A DNA stretch of 64,000 nt from Kosakonia quasisacchari. GTDB taxonomy: Bacteria > Pseudomonadota > Gammaproteobacteria > Enterobacterales > Enterobacteriaceae. Position numbers and translations under genes: made by a program. This document shows positions 8,829-18,169 of the stretch, one piece after another. Location: the NCBI RefSeq assembly GCF_004331415.1, contig NZ_SJOP01000022.1, positions 1 through 64,000 on the forward strand. Reading direction: 5' to 3'. A model generated the notes under the pieces. The model saw nothing but the letters and a program-made list of their open reading frames with translations, made no database searches and was not told where the DNA came from. Positions within the stretch are counted from its first letter, which is position 1. Every line of letters begins with the position of its first letter.

Positions 8829-10324
8829 GCGCTCTCTCTGTCGGGTCTATTTTCGTCGTTCAGTATGGCCAACTCATCCCAGATAGCGTCGATTCTTGCC
8901 GTTACTTCCGGGTCTTTCTTGATGGGGCGGCCCCATTCGCGCTGGGTCTCGCCCGGCCATTTATTGGTGGCATCCAGTCCCATTTTGGAGCCCAGGCCGG
9001 AAACCGGTGAGGCAAAATCCAGATAATCAATCGGCGTGTTTTCCACCAGAACCGTATCCCTTGCAGGATCCATTCGGGTGGTAATCGCCCAAATAACATC
9101 ATTCCAGTCGCGGGCGTTAACATCGTCATCGCACACGATCACAAACTTGGTGTACATAAACTGACGCAGGAAAGACCAGACGCCCATCATTACGCGCTTG
9201 GCGTGACCGGGATACTGTTTCTTCATGGTGACTACCGCCAGGCGATAGGAGCACCCTTCCGGCGGCAGGTAAAAATCAACGATTTCCGGGAACTGCTTTT
9301 GCAGAATCGGCACGAACACTTCGTTTAGCGCCACGCCCAGCACTGCCGGCTCATCTGGCGGACGGCCAGTATAAGTAGAGTGGTAAATCGCATCTTCGCG
9401 CTGCGTAATATGGGTAACCGTAAATACCGGGAAATTATCGACTTCATTGTAATAACCGGTGTGATCGCCATACGGCCCTTCCGGCGCCATCTCACCCGGC
9501 TCAATATAGCCTTCCAGCACAATTTCTGCACTGGCGGGAACTTCAAGATCGCTTGATACGCACTTCACCACTTCGGTTTTTGTGCCGCGCAGTAAGCCAG
9601 CGAAGGCATATTCAGAGAGTGTGTCCGGCACCGGCGTCACCGCGCCAAGGATGGTGGCCGGGTCAGCACCCAGCGCCACCGCAATCGGGAAACGCTCGCC
9701 AGGATGCGCTGCCTGCCACTCCTGGAAATCCAGCGCACCACCGCGATGGGAAAGCCAGCGCATGATTAATTTATTTTTACCGATCAACTGTTGGCGATAA
9801 ATACCCAGATTCTGACGCTCTTTGTGTGGGCCACGCGTCACGGTTAGCCCCCAAGTGATCAGCGGCGCGGCATCTTCCGGCCAGCACTGCATAATCGGGA
9901 TGTTGCGCAGATCAACGTCATCGCCCTGCACCACTTTTTGCTGGCAAGGGGCACCGCGCAGACGTTTTGTCGGCATATTCAGCACTTGCTTAAACTGCGG
10001 CAGTTTATCGAACAGATCGCGAAAACCTTTTGGCGGCTCGGGTTCTTTGAGGAACGCCAGCAGTTTGCCCACTTCCCGCAAAGCACCGACATCCTCTTGC
10101 CCCATGCCTAACGCCACGCGGCGCGGCGTGCCAAATAAGTTGCACAGCACCGGCATGGTGTAGCCTTTGGGATTTTCAAATAACAACGCCGGGCCACCCG
10201 CACGCAACGTGCGATCGGCTATTTCCGTCATTTCCAGATAAGGGTCAACCGGAAGAGTGATGCGTTTCAGCTCGCCCTGCTGCTCAAGCAGCGTCAGGAA
10301 GTCACGTAGGTCGTTGTATTTCAT
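8825..10324 (-). CDS. ubiD: 3-octaprenyl-4-hydroxybenzoate carboxy-lyase UbiD
   Basis: The prenylated-FMN-dependent decarboxylase of ubiquinone synthesis, which removes the carboxyl group of 3-polyprenyl-4-hydroxybenzoate. It has 499 aa against 497 in E. coli, differing mainly at the extreme C-terminus. Family landmarks visible are ERQNLGIYRQQ, GPYGDHTGYYNEVD and STYTGRPPDEPAVLG. It is transcribed leftward with fre overlapping its stop, and is divergent from rfaH. A plausible -10 TATAAT lies at 10357-10362 on the minus strand, though no convincing -35 is visible. Confidence 0.97.
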   Translation of the reverse strand: MKYNDLRDFLTLLEQQGELKRITLPVDPYLEMTEIADRTLRAGGPALLFENPKGYTMPVLCNLFGTPRRVALGMGQEDVGALREVGKLLAFLKEPEPPKGFRDLFDKLPQFKQVLNMPTKRLRGAPCQQKVVQGDDVDLRNIPIMQCWPEDAAPLITWGLTVTRGPHKERQNLGIYRQQLIGKNKLIMRWLSHRGGALDFQEWQAAHPGERFPIAVALGADPATILGAVTPVPDTLSEYAFAGLLRGTKTEVVKCVSSDLEVPASAEIVLEGYIEPGEMAPEGPYGDHTGYYNEVDNFPVFTVTHITQREDAIYHSTYTGRPPDEPAVLGVALNEVFVPILQKQFPEIVDFYLPPEGCSYRLAVVTMKKQYPGHAKRVMMGVWSFLRQFMYTKFVIVCDDDVNARDWNDVIWAITTRMDPARDTVLVENTPIDYLDFASPVSGLGSKMGLDATNKWPGETQREWGRPIKKDPEVTARIDAIWDELAILNDENRPDRESA

Positions 10325-10434
10325 GCGGTCTATTATCGCCTCCAGGTAAGGGGCTTATTATACGGTGTTCGCCCGGCGGTTGCTGTATTTTTGTTAAATC
10401 TGCGTGAATTACAACGACATCTTTAGGCGCAGGT

Positions 10435-10440
10435 TATAAT
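10435..10440 (+). promoter_or_regulatory. Candidate -10 of the rfaH promoter
   Basis: A perfect TATAAT stands 64 bp upstream of the rfaH ATG in the ubiD-rfaH divergent gap. No good -35 is visible at 17 bp, so the promoter would be of moderate strength or factor-dependent. Confidence 0.45.
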
Positions 10441-10503
10441 CAACTTAGCCATCATGCCGCGGTTTTGATATTCTTGCGCCCGAACTTACGGAAAAGAGTC
10501 ATT

Positions 10504-10992
10504 ATGCGATCCTGGTATCTACTTTACTGCAAACGTGGCCAGCTCCAGCGCGCCCAGGAACATTTAGAACGCCAGGCGGTCAGCTGTCTGACGCCTATGA
10601 TTGCACTGGAAAAAATGGTGCGCGGCAAACGCACAACAGTAAACGAACCTCTTTTCCCGAACTATTTGTTTGTGGAATTTGATCCTGAAGTGATTCATAC
10701 CACCACGATTAACGCTACGCGCGGCGTCAGCCATTTCGTCCGCTTTGGTATGCATCCGGCAACCGTTCCGCAATCCGTTATTCAGCAGCTTTCGCTCTAT
10801 CAACCAGAAGGGATTACCGATCCTGACACGCCTTATCCAGGCGATGATGTGGTGATCACAGAGGGCGCTCTTGAGGGGTTACAGGCGATCTTTAAAGAAC
10901 CGGATGGCGAAGCGCGCTCCATGCTCTTACTCCACCTGCTTAACAAGCAGGTACTGCAAAGCGTCAAGAATACCGACTTTCGCAAGGTGTGA
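10504..10992 (+). CDS. rfaH: Transcription antitermination factor RfaH
   Basis: A NusG paralogue recruited to operons with ops elements (LPS, capsule, haemolysin, conjugation), where it reduces pausing and couples ribosomes to RNA polymerase. The start at 10504 gives 162 aa, the E. coli length; the open frame extends upstream to 10465 but those 13 residues are unconserved. The N-terminal NGN domain (WYLLYCKRGQ to about residue 100) and the fold-switching C-terminal KOW-type domain (about 110-162) are both intact. It converges on tatD with only 8 nt between stops. Confidence 0.97.
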   Translation: MRSWYLLYCKRGQLQRAQEHLERQAVSCLTPMIALEKMVRGKRTTVNEPLFPNYLFVEFDPEVIHTTTINATRGVSHFVRFGMHPATVPQSVIQQLSLYQPEGITDPDTPYPGDDVVITEGALEGLQAIFKEPDGEARSMLLLHLLNKQVLQSVKNTDFRKV

Positions 10993-11000
10993 GAGTCGCG

Positions 11001-11783
11001 TTAAAAATCCACGCCAAATAACCGCCGCACATTCTGATCCGTTACCGAACTCAACTGCTGGGCATCTTCACCGCGCAGCTCAGCAATAACGGCAAGAATA
11101 TGCCCTAAAAGAGCCGGTTCATTACGCCGCGACGCAGGCTTTGGTTTGAGATCGCGCGGCAGCAAGTATGGCGCATCGGTTTCAATCAATAGCCGCCCGG
11201 CGGGGATCAGCGGAACCACTTCACGTAATTCCAGCCCGCGGCGCTCATCGCACACCCAGCCGGTAATGCCTAAGTAGATGCCGCGATCGAGACAATCTCG
11301 CGCTTCCTGCGCCGAGCCGGTGAAACAGTGCAGCACCGCACCAGGCAACTTATCCAGCCACGGATCCAGCAACGCCAAAAAGCGCTCATGCGCATCTCGG
11401 CAGTGCAGAAACACCGGCATTTTTAGCTCGGCGGCCAGCGACAGTTGCGCGTCGAAAGCGTACTCCTGCTCCTGCGGCGTCGAAAAATTACGGTTGAAAT
11501 CCAGCCCGCATTCACCCACGGCAACAACTTCCGCTGTAGCCGCCAGCGTGCGGAGCGCTTCTGCGGTTTCATCGGTCCAGCAACTGCTGTCATGGGGATG
11601 CACGCCAGCAGTTGACCAGCAATGACGATAGCGTTGAGCGAGTTGCTGTGCCTGCTGGCTTTCATGCAAGTTGGTTCCTGTAATGAGCATACCCGTCACA
11701 CCTGCCGCTTGCGCCCGCGCCACAGTGTCATCCCGATCTTTGGCAAACTGACTGCTGGTTAAATTCACACCGATATCAAACAT
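11001..11783 (-). CDS. tatD: TatD family 3'-5' DNA/RNA exonuclease
   Basis: A metal-dependent TIM-barrel nuclease, reported to act as a 3'-5' exonuclease on single-stranded DNA and RNA in oxidative damage repair. It is not needed for twin-arginine export despite its name. The start at 11783 gives 260 aa, as in E. coli, and is preceded by GGGA at good spacing; an ATG 4 codons upstream (11795) is also possible. Metal-binding motifs are present: GVHPHD, GECGLDFNR, HCRDAHER, HCFTG and ETDAPYLLPR. It lies 42 nt after tatC with a hairpin between. Confidence 0.95.
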   Translation of the reverse strand: MFDIGVNLTSSQFAKDRDDTVARAQAAGVTGMLITGTNLHESQQAQQLAQRYRHCWSTAGVHPHDSSCWTDETAEALRTLAATAEVVAVGECGLDFNRNFSTPQEQEYAFDAQLSLAAELKMPVFLHCRDAHERFLALLDPWLDKLPGAVLHCFTGSAQEARDCLDRGIYLGITGWVCDERRGLELREVVPLIPAGRLLIETDAPYLLPRDLKPKPASRRNEPALLGHILAVIAELRGEDAQQLSSVTDQNVRRLFGVDF

Positions 11784-11802
11784 GCTTTTTCCCATACAAC
11801 AA

Positions 11803-11818
11803 CCGCCCTGACGGGCGG
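11803..11818 (-). terminator. Weak hairpin between tatC and tatD
   Basis: CCGCCC (11803-11808) and GGGCGG (11813-11818) form a GC-rich stem with a 4-nt loop. On the minus strand it is followed by TTGTTGT, a poor U tract. It could partly uncouple tatD from tatABC or only protect the tatABC 3' end. Confidence 0.4.
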
Positions 11819-11825
11819 CTGGTAA

Positions 11826-12590
11826 TTACTCTTCGCTGGATTCTGTTTCGTTCTCTTCATCCGGAATGCGGCGCTTGCCGACGTAGAAGCGAGCAAAAAA
11901 GACGCCGACTTCGAACAGGCAATACATCGGTATTGCCAGTAACGTCTGCGAGAAGACATCCGGTGGCGTCAGCAACATACCGACAACGAACGCGCCAACC
12001 AAAACGTACGGACGTTTTTGTCGCAGATCGGCAGGTGTGGTCACGCCCATCCAGCACAGCAGCACAATGGCAACCGGCACTTCAAATGAAACGCCGAAGG
12101 CCATAAACAGCGCCATCACAAAGCTAAGATAACTGGCGATATCGGTGGAAACCTGTACGCCTTCCGGCGCGGTGTGTGTCAGGAAACCGAAAGCCAGCGG
12201 GAACACCACGAAATAGGCAAACGCCATACCGATGTAAAACAGCAGCGAACTGGAAACCAGCAGCGGCACCACCAGGCGACGTTCATGCTTGTATAACGCC
12301 GGAGCGACAAACGCCCAGACCTGATACAAAATGACCGGCGCGGAAAGGATCAGTGACACCATAAAGGTCAGCTTGATCGGCGTAAAAAATGGCGAGGCCA
12401 CGTCGGTAGCGATCATCGTCGCGCCCAATGGCATCTGCTTGATGAGCGGTGCGGAAACCAGTTGATAGATATCATTCGCGAAGTAAACCAGCGCGAGGAA
12501 AATCACGATAACGGCGATAATGCAGTTCAGCAGACGCTTACGCAGCTCAATAAGGTGCGCGATCAGCGGTTGGGTATCGTCTACAGCCAT
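11826..12590 (-). CDS. tatC: Sec-independent protein translocase TatC
   Basis: The polytopic core of the Tat translocon, which with TatB recognises twin-arginine signal peptides on folded proteins. It has 254 aa (258 in E. coli) and six predicted membrane segments. The conserved N-terminal HLIELRKRLL and the FFTPIKLTF loop are visible. The cytoplasmic tail is acidic and shorter than in E. coli, which accounts for the length difference. It starts 2 nt after the tatB stop. Confidence 0.97.
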   Translation of the reverse strand: MAVDDTQPLIAHLIELRKRLLNCIIAVIVIFLALVYFANDIYQLVSAPLIKQMPLGATMIATDVASPFFTPIKLTFMVSLILSAPVILYQVWAFVAPALYKHERRLVVPLLVSSSLLFYIGMAFAYFVVFPLAFGFLTHTAPEGVQVSTDIASYLSFVMALFMAFGVSFEVPVAIVLLCWMGVTTPADLRQKRPYVLVGAFVVGMLLTPPDVFSQTLLAIPMYCLFEVGVFFARFYVGKRRIPDEENETESSEE

Positions 12591-12592
12591 GT

Positions 12593-13117
12593 TCAGGATT
12601 TATCACTTGAAGAAGGTATGGAGTCGGAAACCGACACGGCCTCTTTCACCACAGGAGTAACCTGCGGCGCTTTTTTCGTCTCTGCAGCGTCAAGGACCTG
12701 CTGTGGCGAACTGGCCTGGTTTTCAGCGGCAGCAGGCGTAACGCCTTCATGTTGCGCTTCGTTATCTTTCACCACCGGATTATGGATGGTATGTGCCTCA
12801 TCGCTCGCTTTTTCGGCATCGTTAGCGCTATAGGAGCGTTTCATCGATTCCGCCGCCTGGCGCAGTTCATCCATCGACTGCTTTAACTCTGGCGTCAGGT
12901 TTTCCAGGCTCGCTTTTTCCACCTTTTTCAGGCTGTCCTGGAACTCCTGCAGCTTCAGTTCCTGCGTCAGCTCATTCTGCACCGTCGTCGCCAGCGAGCG
13001 CAGCGCGCGAACCCAGCCCGCGACCGTGCGCACAGCCACAGGTAGCCGTTGCGGCCCTAATACCACGAGGCCAATGATGAAAACGAGTAACAGTTCGCCA
13101 AAACCTATATCGAACAC
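12593..13117 (-). CDS. tatB: Sec-independent protein translocase TatB
   Basis: A partner of TatC in the signal-peptide receptor complex. It has 174 aa (171 in E. coli): a single N-terminal membrane helix (about residues 5-21, GELLLVFIIGLVVLGP), an amphipathic helix, and a long charged, poorly conserved C-terminal tail. The conserved Glu8 at the start of the membrane helix is present. It lies 3 nt after tatA in the tatABC operon. Confidence 0.97.
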   Translation of the reverse strand: MFDIGFGELLLVFIIGLVVLGPQRLPVAVRTVAGWVRALRSLATTVQNELTQELKLQEFQDSLKKVEKASLENLTPELKQSMDELRQAAESMKRSYSANDAEKASDEAHTIHNPVVKDNEAQHEGVTPAAAENQASSPQQVLDAAETKKAPQVTPVVKEAVSVSDSIPSSSDKS

Positions 13118-13120
13118 GAA

Positions 13121-13384
13121 TTACACCTGCTCTTTGTCGTGACGTTTTTCGTCTTTTTTAGCGTCGTCGGATGTCTTGCTGTCGGAGAGAGACTTTGCCG
13201 TAAAATCCGCATCTTGTGCCGATTTATCCTGCTTTTCCTCTTTATCGTCATCGTCCATGGCCTTTTTGAAGCCTTTAATGGACGCGCCAAGGTCGGAACC
13301 AATAGAACCGAGCTTTTTAGTGCCAAACAGCAGCACAACGATGACCGCAATAATCAACAACTGCCAAATGCTGATACCACCCAT
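13121..13384 (-). CDS. tatA: Sec-independent protein translocase TatA
   Basis: The small pore-forming subunit that polymerises around cargo-loaded TatBC. It has 87 aa (89 in E. coli): a short membrane helix (about 4-21, ISIWQLLIIAVIVVLLFG), the FGTKKL hinge, an amphipathic helix with GSDLGASIKGFKKAM, and an acidic/lysine-rich tail. A candidate -10 TATACT lies at 13425-13430 on the minus strand, 41 nt upstream. Confidence 0.97.
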   Translation of the reverse strand: MGGISIWQLLIIAVIVVLLFGTKKLGSIGSDLGASIKGFKKAMDDDDKEEKQDKSAQDADFTAKSLSDSKTSDDAKKDEKRHDKEQV

Positions 13385-13500
13385 ACATAGTCCTCTGTAA
13401 CAGATGATGTTAAAAACAGGCCCCAGTATACACTTTATCCATTAAGCTGCCTCTTTGTTGGCAGCTTCTGTGCACCAGACCCACCCTGGCGGCGTTTCGC

Positions 13501-15141
13501 TTAACGTGTTTTATACCAACCCACAAACCAGGCCAGAACACCGCCTACCATTAACCATGCAGGTGTTAAACCCCACTCTGGTCGATTAATCAGTAACAAT
13601 GTGCCGCTCAATAATAAGGTCGCGCCGATACCAAACAGATAACGAGATTGCCCCTGCCGAACGTGGTTTACCTGTAATTCGCTGGCAATCTTATCCACGC
13701 TTTGCTGCAAGTGCTTGCCTTGCTGCAACCCGTTGTAGATCAGTTCAGGAATTTCCGGCATTTTCTCGATCCAGAATGGGCCTTTCTCTTTCAGCGCTCT
13801 GACCAGCGCTGGAATACCCACCTGATCTTTGATCCACGTTTCAAGGAAAGGTTTCGCGGTTTTCCATAAATCCAGTTGCGGATAGAGCTGGCGGCCTACG
13901 CCTTCGATATAGAGCAACGTTTTCTGCAACAGCACTAACTGCGGCTGCACTTCCATATTAAAGCGACGCGCCGTATTAAAGAGGTTGAGCAGCACATGAC
14001 CAAAGGAGATTTCCGCCAGCGGCTTTTCAAAAATCGGCTCACAAACGGTGCGAATGGCAAACTCGAACTCTTCAACATTGGTATCCGGCGGAACCCAGCC
14101 TGAATCCACATGCAGCTCCGCCACTTTGCGATAGTCGCGGTTAAAGAAGGCAATAAAGTTCTCTGCCAGGTAGCGCTTATCTTCTTTGTTCAGCGAACCG
14201 ACAATACCGCAGTCAATACCGATATATTGCGGATCTTCCGGATGATCGTAGCTAACAAAAATATTACCCGGGTGCATATCTGCATGAAAAAAGCTGTCGC
14301 GGAAAACCTGGGTGAAAAAGACCTGAACACCACGTTCAGCAAGCAGTTTCATATTGGTGCCGTTCTTCTCCAGCGCCGTAATATCGGAAACCGGAATACC
14401 GTAAATACGCTCCATTACCAGCATGTCTTGGCTGCAATAATCCGAGTAGATCTCTGGCACATAAAGCATCGGGCTGTTTTCGAAATTGCGACGCAGTTGG
14501 ATCGCGTTAGCGGCTTCGCGCAGCAGATCCAGTTCATCAATCAGCGTCTTCTCATACTCGCGCACCACTTCACGCGGGCGCAGGCGGCGACCATCTGGCA
14601 ACAAACGGGGAACCCAGCCCGCCAGGCGGTAGATCAGTTTCAGATCCGCTTTGATCACTGGCAGGATGTCCGGGCGGATGACCTTAATCACCACCTCTTT
14701 GCCACTCTCTTTCAACCGGGCTGTATGCACCTGCGCAATGGACGCAGAGGCCAGCGGTTCAATGGCGAAGTCATCAAACCAGGCTTCCACCGGAAGATCA
14801 CCCATCGCTTTTTCAATCTGCTTTTTGGCGAGACGGCCATCGAAAGGCGCAACGCGGTCCTGCAACATCGCCAGTTGATCGGCAATCAGCGGTGGGAACA
14901 AATCACGGCGAGTAGACAACATTTGCCCAAATTTAATCCACACCGGACCCAGCTCCTGCAAAGCAAGACGCAGGCGTTCTCCAAGCAATTTTTCTTTGTG
15001 CCGGTTTGGCATCCAGAACAGCATCCGCCGCCATATCCGCAACGGCAGGGTGATGCGCATTTTGGGAATGAGCTCATCAAGCCCGTAACTTAAAAAGGTT
15101 TGGATGATGAAATAGAGGCGCCGTAATTCTCCAGGCGTCAT
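13501..15141 (-). CDS. ubiB: Ubiquinone biosynthesis atypical kinase UbiB
   Basis: A member of the ABC1/ADCK/UbiB protein-kinase-like family needed for ubiquinone production, with ATPase rather than classical kinase activity reported. It has 546 aa, as in E. coli. The diagnostic KFGQMLSTRRDL (KxGQ motif) is near residue 91, followed by the VIKV lysine region, ADMHPGN and IDCGIVG. Two C-terminal hydrophobic segments (about 500-540) anchor it in the inner membrane. Its ATG overlaps the ubiJ stop by 4 nt. Confidence 0.97.
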   Translation of the reverse strand: MTPGELRRLYFIIQTFLSYGLDELIPKMRITLPLRIWRRMLFWMPNRHKEKLLGERLRLALQELGPVWIKFGQMLSTRRDLFPPLIADQLAMLQDRVAPFDGRLAKKQIEKAMGDLPVEAWFDDFAIEPLASASIAQVHTARLKESGKEVVIKVIRPDILPVIKADLKLIYRLAGWVPRLLPDGRRLRPREVVREYEKTLIDELDLLREAANAIQLRRNFENSPMLYVPEIYSDYCSQDMLVMERIYGIPVSDITALEKNGTNMKLLAERGVQVFFTQVFRDSFFHADMHPGNIFVSYDHPEDPQYIGIDCGIVGSLNKEDKRYLAENFIAFFNRDYRKVAELHVDSGWVPPDTNVEEFEFAIRTVCEPIFEKPLAEISFGHVLLNLFNTARRFNMEVQPQLVLLQKTLLYIEGVGRQLYPQLDLWKTAKPFLETWIKDQVGIPALVRALKEKGPFWIEKMPEIPELIYNGLQQGKHLQQSVDKIASELQVNHVRQGQSRYLFGIGATLLLSGTLLLINRPEWGLTPAWLMVGGVLAWFVGWYKTR

Positions 15142-15749
15142 TTGCCCTCCAATTTATCCAGGCGTTTGGCTAAGGCATCCGCTGCCCTTTCCACGGCAGC
15201 CGTTTCTTCGGCAAACCAGGCAACTTCTAGTGCACCCGGCGCAAGGCGCCACTCTTCCGTTAACACTTCAGCGACATAGCGTTGCTGGCGTTGAAAACCG
15301 TGTTGTAGAAAGCGTGCACCGCCGCGCAGGAATTTACTGATCCCCTCGGCGGCGATATCCCCTGTCCAGGGGGCGAGAATCTCGGCAGGATCGAATTCCG
15401 CTAAATCCATCAGCGAGACCAGGTTTTGCACCACCTGGATATCGCCCTGCACCTCAAGCTCTCCGCTGCGAATAAGCGCGGTCAACTGCTGGCGGTCACG
15501 CAGCTTCGGCAGTACCCGCAGTTGGGTAATCACGGAACAGTCGGCCTCCCCTTCCCACTCACCTAATACATCAACCTGGCGCTCACTGAACGCCAGCACA
15601 AAGGGGGAAGAGAACTCTTGCAGCACCACGCGCAACACCTTGCCGTGCAAACGCTGGCGCGCAGGTTTCAGCGCGCCTTCACGGTATAAGAACGTATTCA
15701 ATACGCGTTCAATTCCGGCGGCAACCATCGGCTTAAAAGGCATACGCAC
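15138..15749 (-). CDS. ubiJ: Ubiquinone biosynthesis accessory factor UbiJ
   Basis: A lipid-binding SCP2-domain protein that helps assemble the soluble Ubi complex. It has 203 aa (201 in E. coli). The N-terminal part (about 15-120) is the SCP2 fold and the C-terminal residues form a charged helix. It starts 5 nt after ubiE and overlaps ubiB by 4 nt, so ubiE-ubiJ-ubiB is tightly coupled. In E. coli an sRNA has been proposed from this 3' region (esrE); I cannot confirm that from sequence. Confidence 0.96.
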   Translation of the reverse strand: MRMPFKPMVAAGIERVLNTFLYREGALKPARQRLHGKVLRVVLQEFSSPFVLAFSERQVDVLGEWEGEADCSVITQLRVLPKLRDRQQLTALIRSGELEVQGDIQVVQNLVSLMDLAEFDPAEILAPWTGDIAAEGISKFLRGGARFLQHGFQRQQRYVAEVLTEEWRLAPGALEVAWFAEETAAVERAADALAKRLDKLEGK

Positions 15750-15754
15750 TCCTG

Positions 15755-16510
15755 TCAGAATTTGTAGCCACGGTGCAGAGCAACGATACCTGCCGTCATG
15801 TTGTAGTAATCGACGTTTTCGAAACCGGCGTCCTGCATCATCGCTTTCAGGGTGTCCTGATCGGGGTGCATACGGATGGATTCAGCAAGATAGCGATAGC
15901 TTTCCGCGTCGTTTGCCACCAGTTGACCAATACGCGGCAGGACATGGAAAGAGTAAGCATCATAAGCTTTGCTCAGCGGTTCAATAATTGGCTTGGAAAA
16001 TTCGAGCACCAGCAGGCGGCCGCCCGGTTTCAAAACGCGGAACATGGAGCGCAGCGCTTTCTCTTTTTCCGTCACGTTACGCAGACCAAACGAAATGGTA
16101 ATGCAGTCGAAGGTATTGTCCGGGAACGGCAGGGCTTCAGCATTCGCCTGCACATACTCTACGTTACCGATCACACCGAGGTTGCGCAGTTTTTCGCGCC
16201 CCATTTTCAGCATCGAATCGTTAATATCTGCCAGCACGACCTGGCCGGTTTCACCCACCAGACGGGAGAACTTCGCCGTCAGATCGCCCGTACCACCGGC
16301 CAGATCGAGAACTTTCTGCCCGCGACGCACGCCGCTGCAATCAATGGTAAAGCGCTTCCATAAACGGTGAATGCCCATCGACATCAGATCGTTCATCACG
16401 TCATATTTTGACGCGACTGAATGGAAGACATGCGCCACCATGTCGGCTTTGTTTTCTTTGGCGACGGTCTGAAAACCAAAGTGTGTTGTCTCTTTTGAAT
16501 CTTCCGCCAT
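15755..16510 (-). CDS. ubiE: Ubiquinone/menaquinone biosynthesis C-methyltransferase UbiE
   Basis: A SAM-dependent C-methyltransferase acting in both ubiquinone and menaquinone synthesis. It has 251 aa, as in E. coli. The SAM-binding motif I LDLAGGTGDLT is near residue 68, with later motifs DINDSML, FGLRNV and LEFSKP. It is transcribed leftward 66 nt after rmuC and heads ubiE-ubiJ-ubiB. Confidence 0.98.
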   Translation of the reverse strand: MAEDSKETTHFGFQTVAKENKADMVAHVFHSVASKYDVMNDLMSMGIHRLWKRFTIDCSGVRRGQKVLDLAGGTGDLTAKFSRLVGETGQVVLADINDSMLKMGREKLRNLGVIGNVEYVQANAEALPFPDNTFDCITISFGLRNVTEKEKALRSMFRVLKPGGRLLVLEFSKPIIEPLSKAYDAYSFHVLPRIGQLVANDAESYRYLAESIRMHPDQDTLKAMMQDAGFENVDYYNMTAGIVALHRGYKF

Positions 16511-16576
16511 CTTAGTGCCTGCTATTCAAGAATTTGTTTGTGAAGTGTATCAGATTGGAGGCGATTGCCCTACGAT

Positions 16577-18037
16577 TCAACCACCCGAAGAAGCCTTCGA
16601 TTCGGGCTCATCGCCCGCTGCCATGCTATCTAACGCGTTGTCTTCAAAGCAATCAAGGGAATCGTTTTGCCCGGAACGCAAACGGAACTCTTCGTCCTGT
16701 TCCTGTGCTTGCGCCGCCAATTCCGGATTAATCTCGCGTTTGATTTCGACGCCGAGCCCGCGAAACGCTTCCGCCTGGGCCAGCAAATTGCCGCGCCCGG
16801 AACTCAGTTTTTTCATCGCCTGACGGTAATTTTCCTGCGCTTTATCCAGGCCCAGGCCAATGGACGACATATCGTCAACGAACAGGCGCATTTTGTCATA
16901 CAGGCGGCTCGCCCGCTCCGCGATCTGCTGCGCATTACGGCTTTGATGTTCATAACGCCACAGGTTGGCAATGGTGCGTAGCGCCACCAGCAGTGTCGTC
17001 GGGCTGACCAGCATTATGTTATTTTTCAGCGCTTCGGTGATCAGTTCGGGCTGCCTGTCCAGCGCAATCAAAAAGGCGGGTTCCACCGGAATAAACATCA
17101 ATACATAATCCAGGCTGCGAAGCCCCGGCAGTTGCTGATAATCCTTACGACCAAGCAGGCGAATATGATTACGTACAGAAGCGATATGTTCCTGTAAGGC
17201 ACCTTCACGAATAAAATCGTCATCGGCATTGAAGTAACGTTCGTAGGCCACCAGCGTCATTTTGGCGTCGATCACCACATCTTTGCCCTGCGGCAGACGC
17301 ACTATCACATCCGGCTGCATCCGTGCACGGTGGTCATTTTCAATACTGACCTGGGTTTCGTATTCATAGCCTTCACGTAAACCAGAGGCTTCCAGCACAC
17401 GAGTCAGCACCACTTCGCCCCAGTTACCCTGGGTTTTGTTATCGCCTTTCAGCGCACGCGTCAGGTTTATCGCCTCCTGCGCCATCTGGGCATTCAGTTG
17501 TTGCAGGTTACGGATCTCATGCGCCAGCGTGTGGCGTTCACGTGCTTCCTGACCAAAGCTCTCCTGCACCTGACGGCGAAAACCATCCAGTTGCTCGCGA
17601 AGCGGCGTTAACAGCCCGTTCAGGCTTTGCCGGTTTTGCTCATCAACGCGGCGGTTGCTTTGCTCAAAGATACGATTAGCAAGGTTTTCAAACTGTTCAC
17701 TCAGCCGCTGCTCGCTGCTGTGCATCTGTCGCAGCTTCTCTTCGGCATGTAACTGGGTAGATTCCAGCCGGGTGGTGACTTCACGCAGATCCGCTTCCAG
17801 CGAACTATTGATATGTTGCAGGCTACGCAGCTCGTTATTGAGCAACTCGCACTCTTCACGCCAGTGTTCGTTTTGAGTTATCTGTTGCCGGGCTGCGCTC
17901 AGTTCGCTAAAGACATCTCGCTGCTCAGCGAGCAGTTCCGCCTGCTGCTGCGCACCGCGCCAGCTTGCTGCCAGCCAGCCGACCAGTAAACCCGCCAGCG
18001 CAACGGCTGCCATGACGATGATTGAAGTGTCCACCAC
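16577..18037 (-). CDS. rmuC: DNA recombination protein RmuC
   Basis: A protein that limits recombination between inverted repeats in E. coli; its mechanism is not well defined. It has 486 aa (475 in E. coli). An N-terminal membrane anchor (about 5-25) is followed by a long coiled coil rich in Glu, Gln and Arg (about 30-200), then the conserved RmuC nuclease-like domain with KGDNKTQGNWGE, MQPDVIVRLP and VIDAKMTL. The C-terminal 30 residues are the variable part and account for the extra length. Confidence 0.96.
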   Translation of the reverse strand: MVDTSIIVMAAVALAGLLVGWLAASWRGAQQQAELLAEQRDVFSELSAARQQITQNEHWREECELLNNELRSLQHINSSLEADLREVTTRLESTQLHAEEKLRQMHSSEQRLSEQFENLANRIFEQSNRRVDEQNRQSLNGLLTPLREQLDGFRRQVQESFGQEARERHTLAHEIRNLQQLNAQMAQEAINLTRALKGDNKTQGNWGEVVLTRVLEASGLREGYEYETQVSIENDHRARMQPDVIVRLPQGKDVVIDAKMTLVAYERYFNADDDFIREGALQEHIASVRNHIRLLGRKDYQQLPGLRSLDYVLMFIPVEPAFLIALDRQPELITEALKNNIMLVSPTTLLVALRTIANLWRYEHQSRNAQQIAERASRLYDKMRLFVDDMSSIGLGLDKAQENYRQAMKKLSSGRGNLLAQAEAFRGLGVEIKREINPELAAQAQEQDEEFRLRSGQNDSLDCFEDNALDSMAAGDEPESKASSGG

Positions 18038-18121
18038 GTCCCCTTAGTGATAACCCATATAGCGGAGGATTGTGCTGTATAAACGTCCAGTTTGGAAGGG
18101 GTTTTCCTGCGAAGCAGTACG

Positions 18122-18152
18122 CAAAAAGAAAAGGCCGAACGCGTCGGCCTTT
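18122..18152 (-). terminator. Rho-independent terminator of udp
   Basis: TCGGCCTTT (18144-18152) pairs with AAAGGCCGA (18130-18138) around a 5-nt loop. Read on the minus strand the hairpin runs into TCTTTTT. It sits 18 nt after the udp stop and separates udp from rmuC. Confidence 0.85.
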
Positions 18153-18169
18153 GCAAACGGGAAGGCGAA

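Noticed and set aside
13444..13467. AAGCTGCC/GGCAGCTT inverted repeat between ubiB and tatA as a terminator
   Set aside because: The 8-bp stem is clear, but neither side has a run of T residues, so termination is not supported by the sequence.
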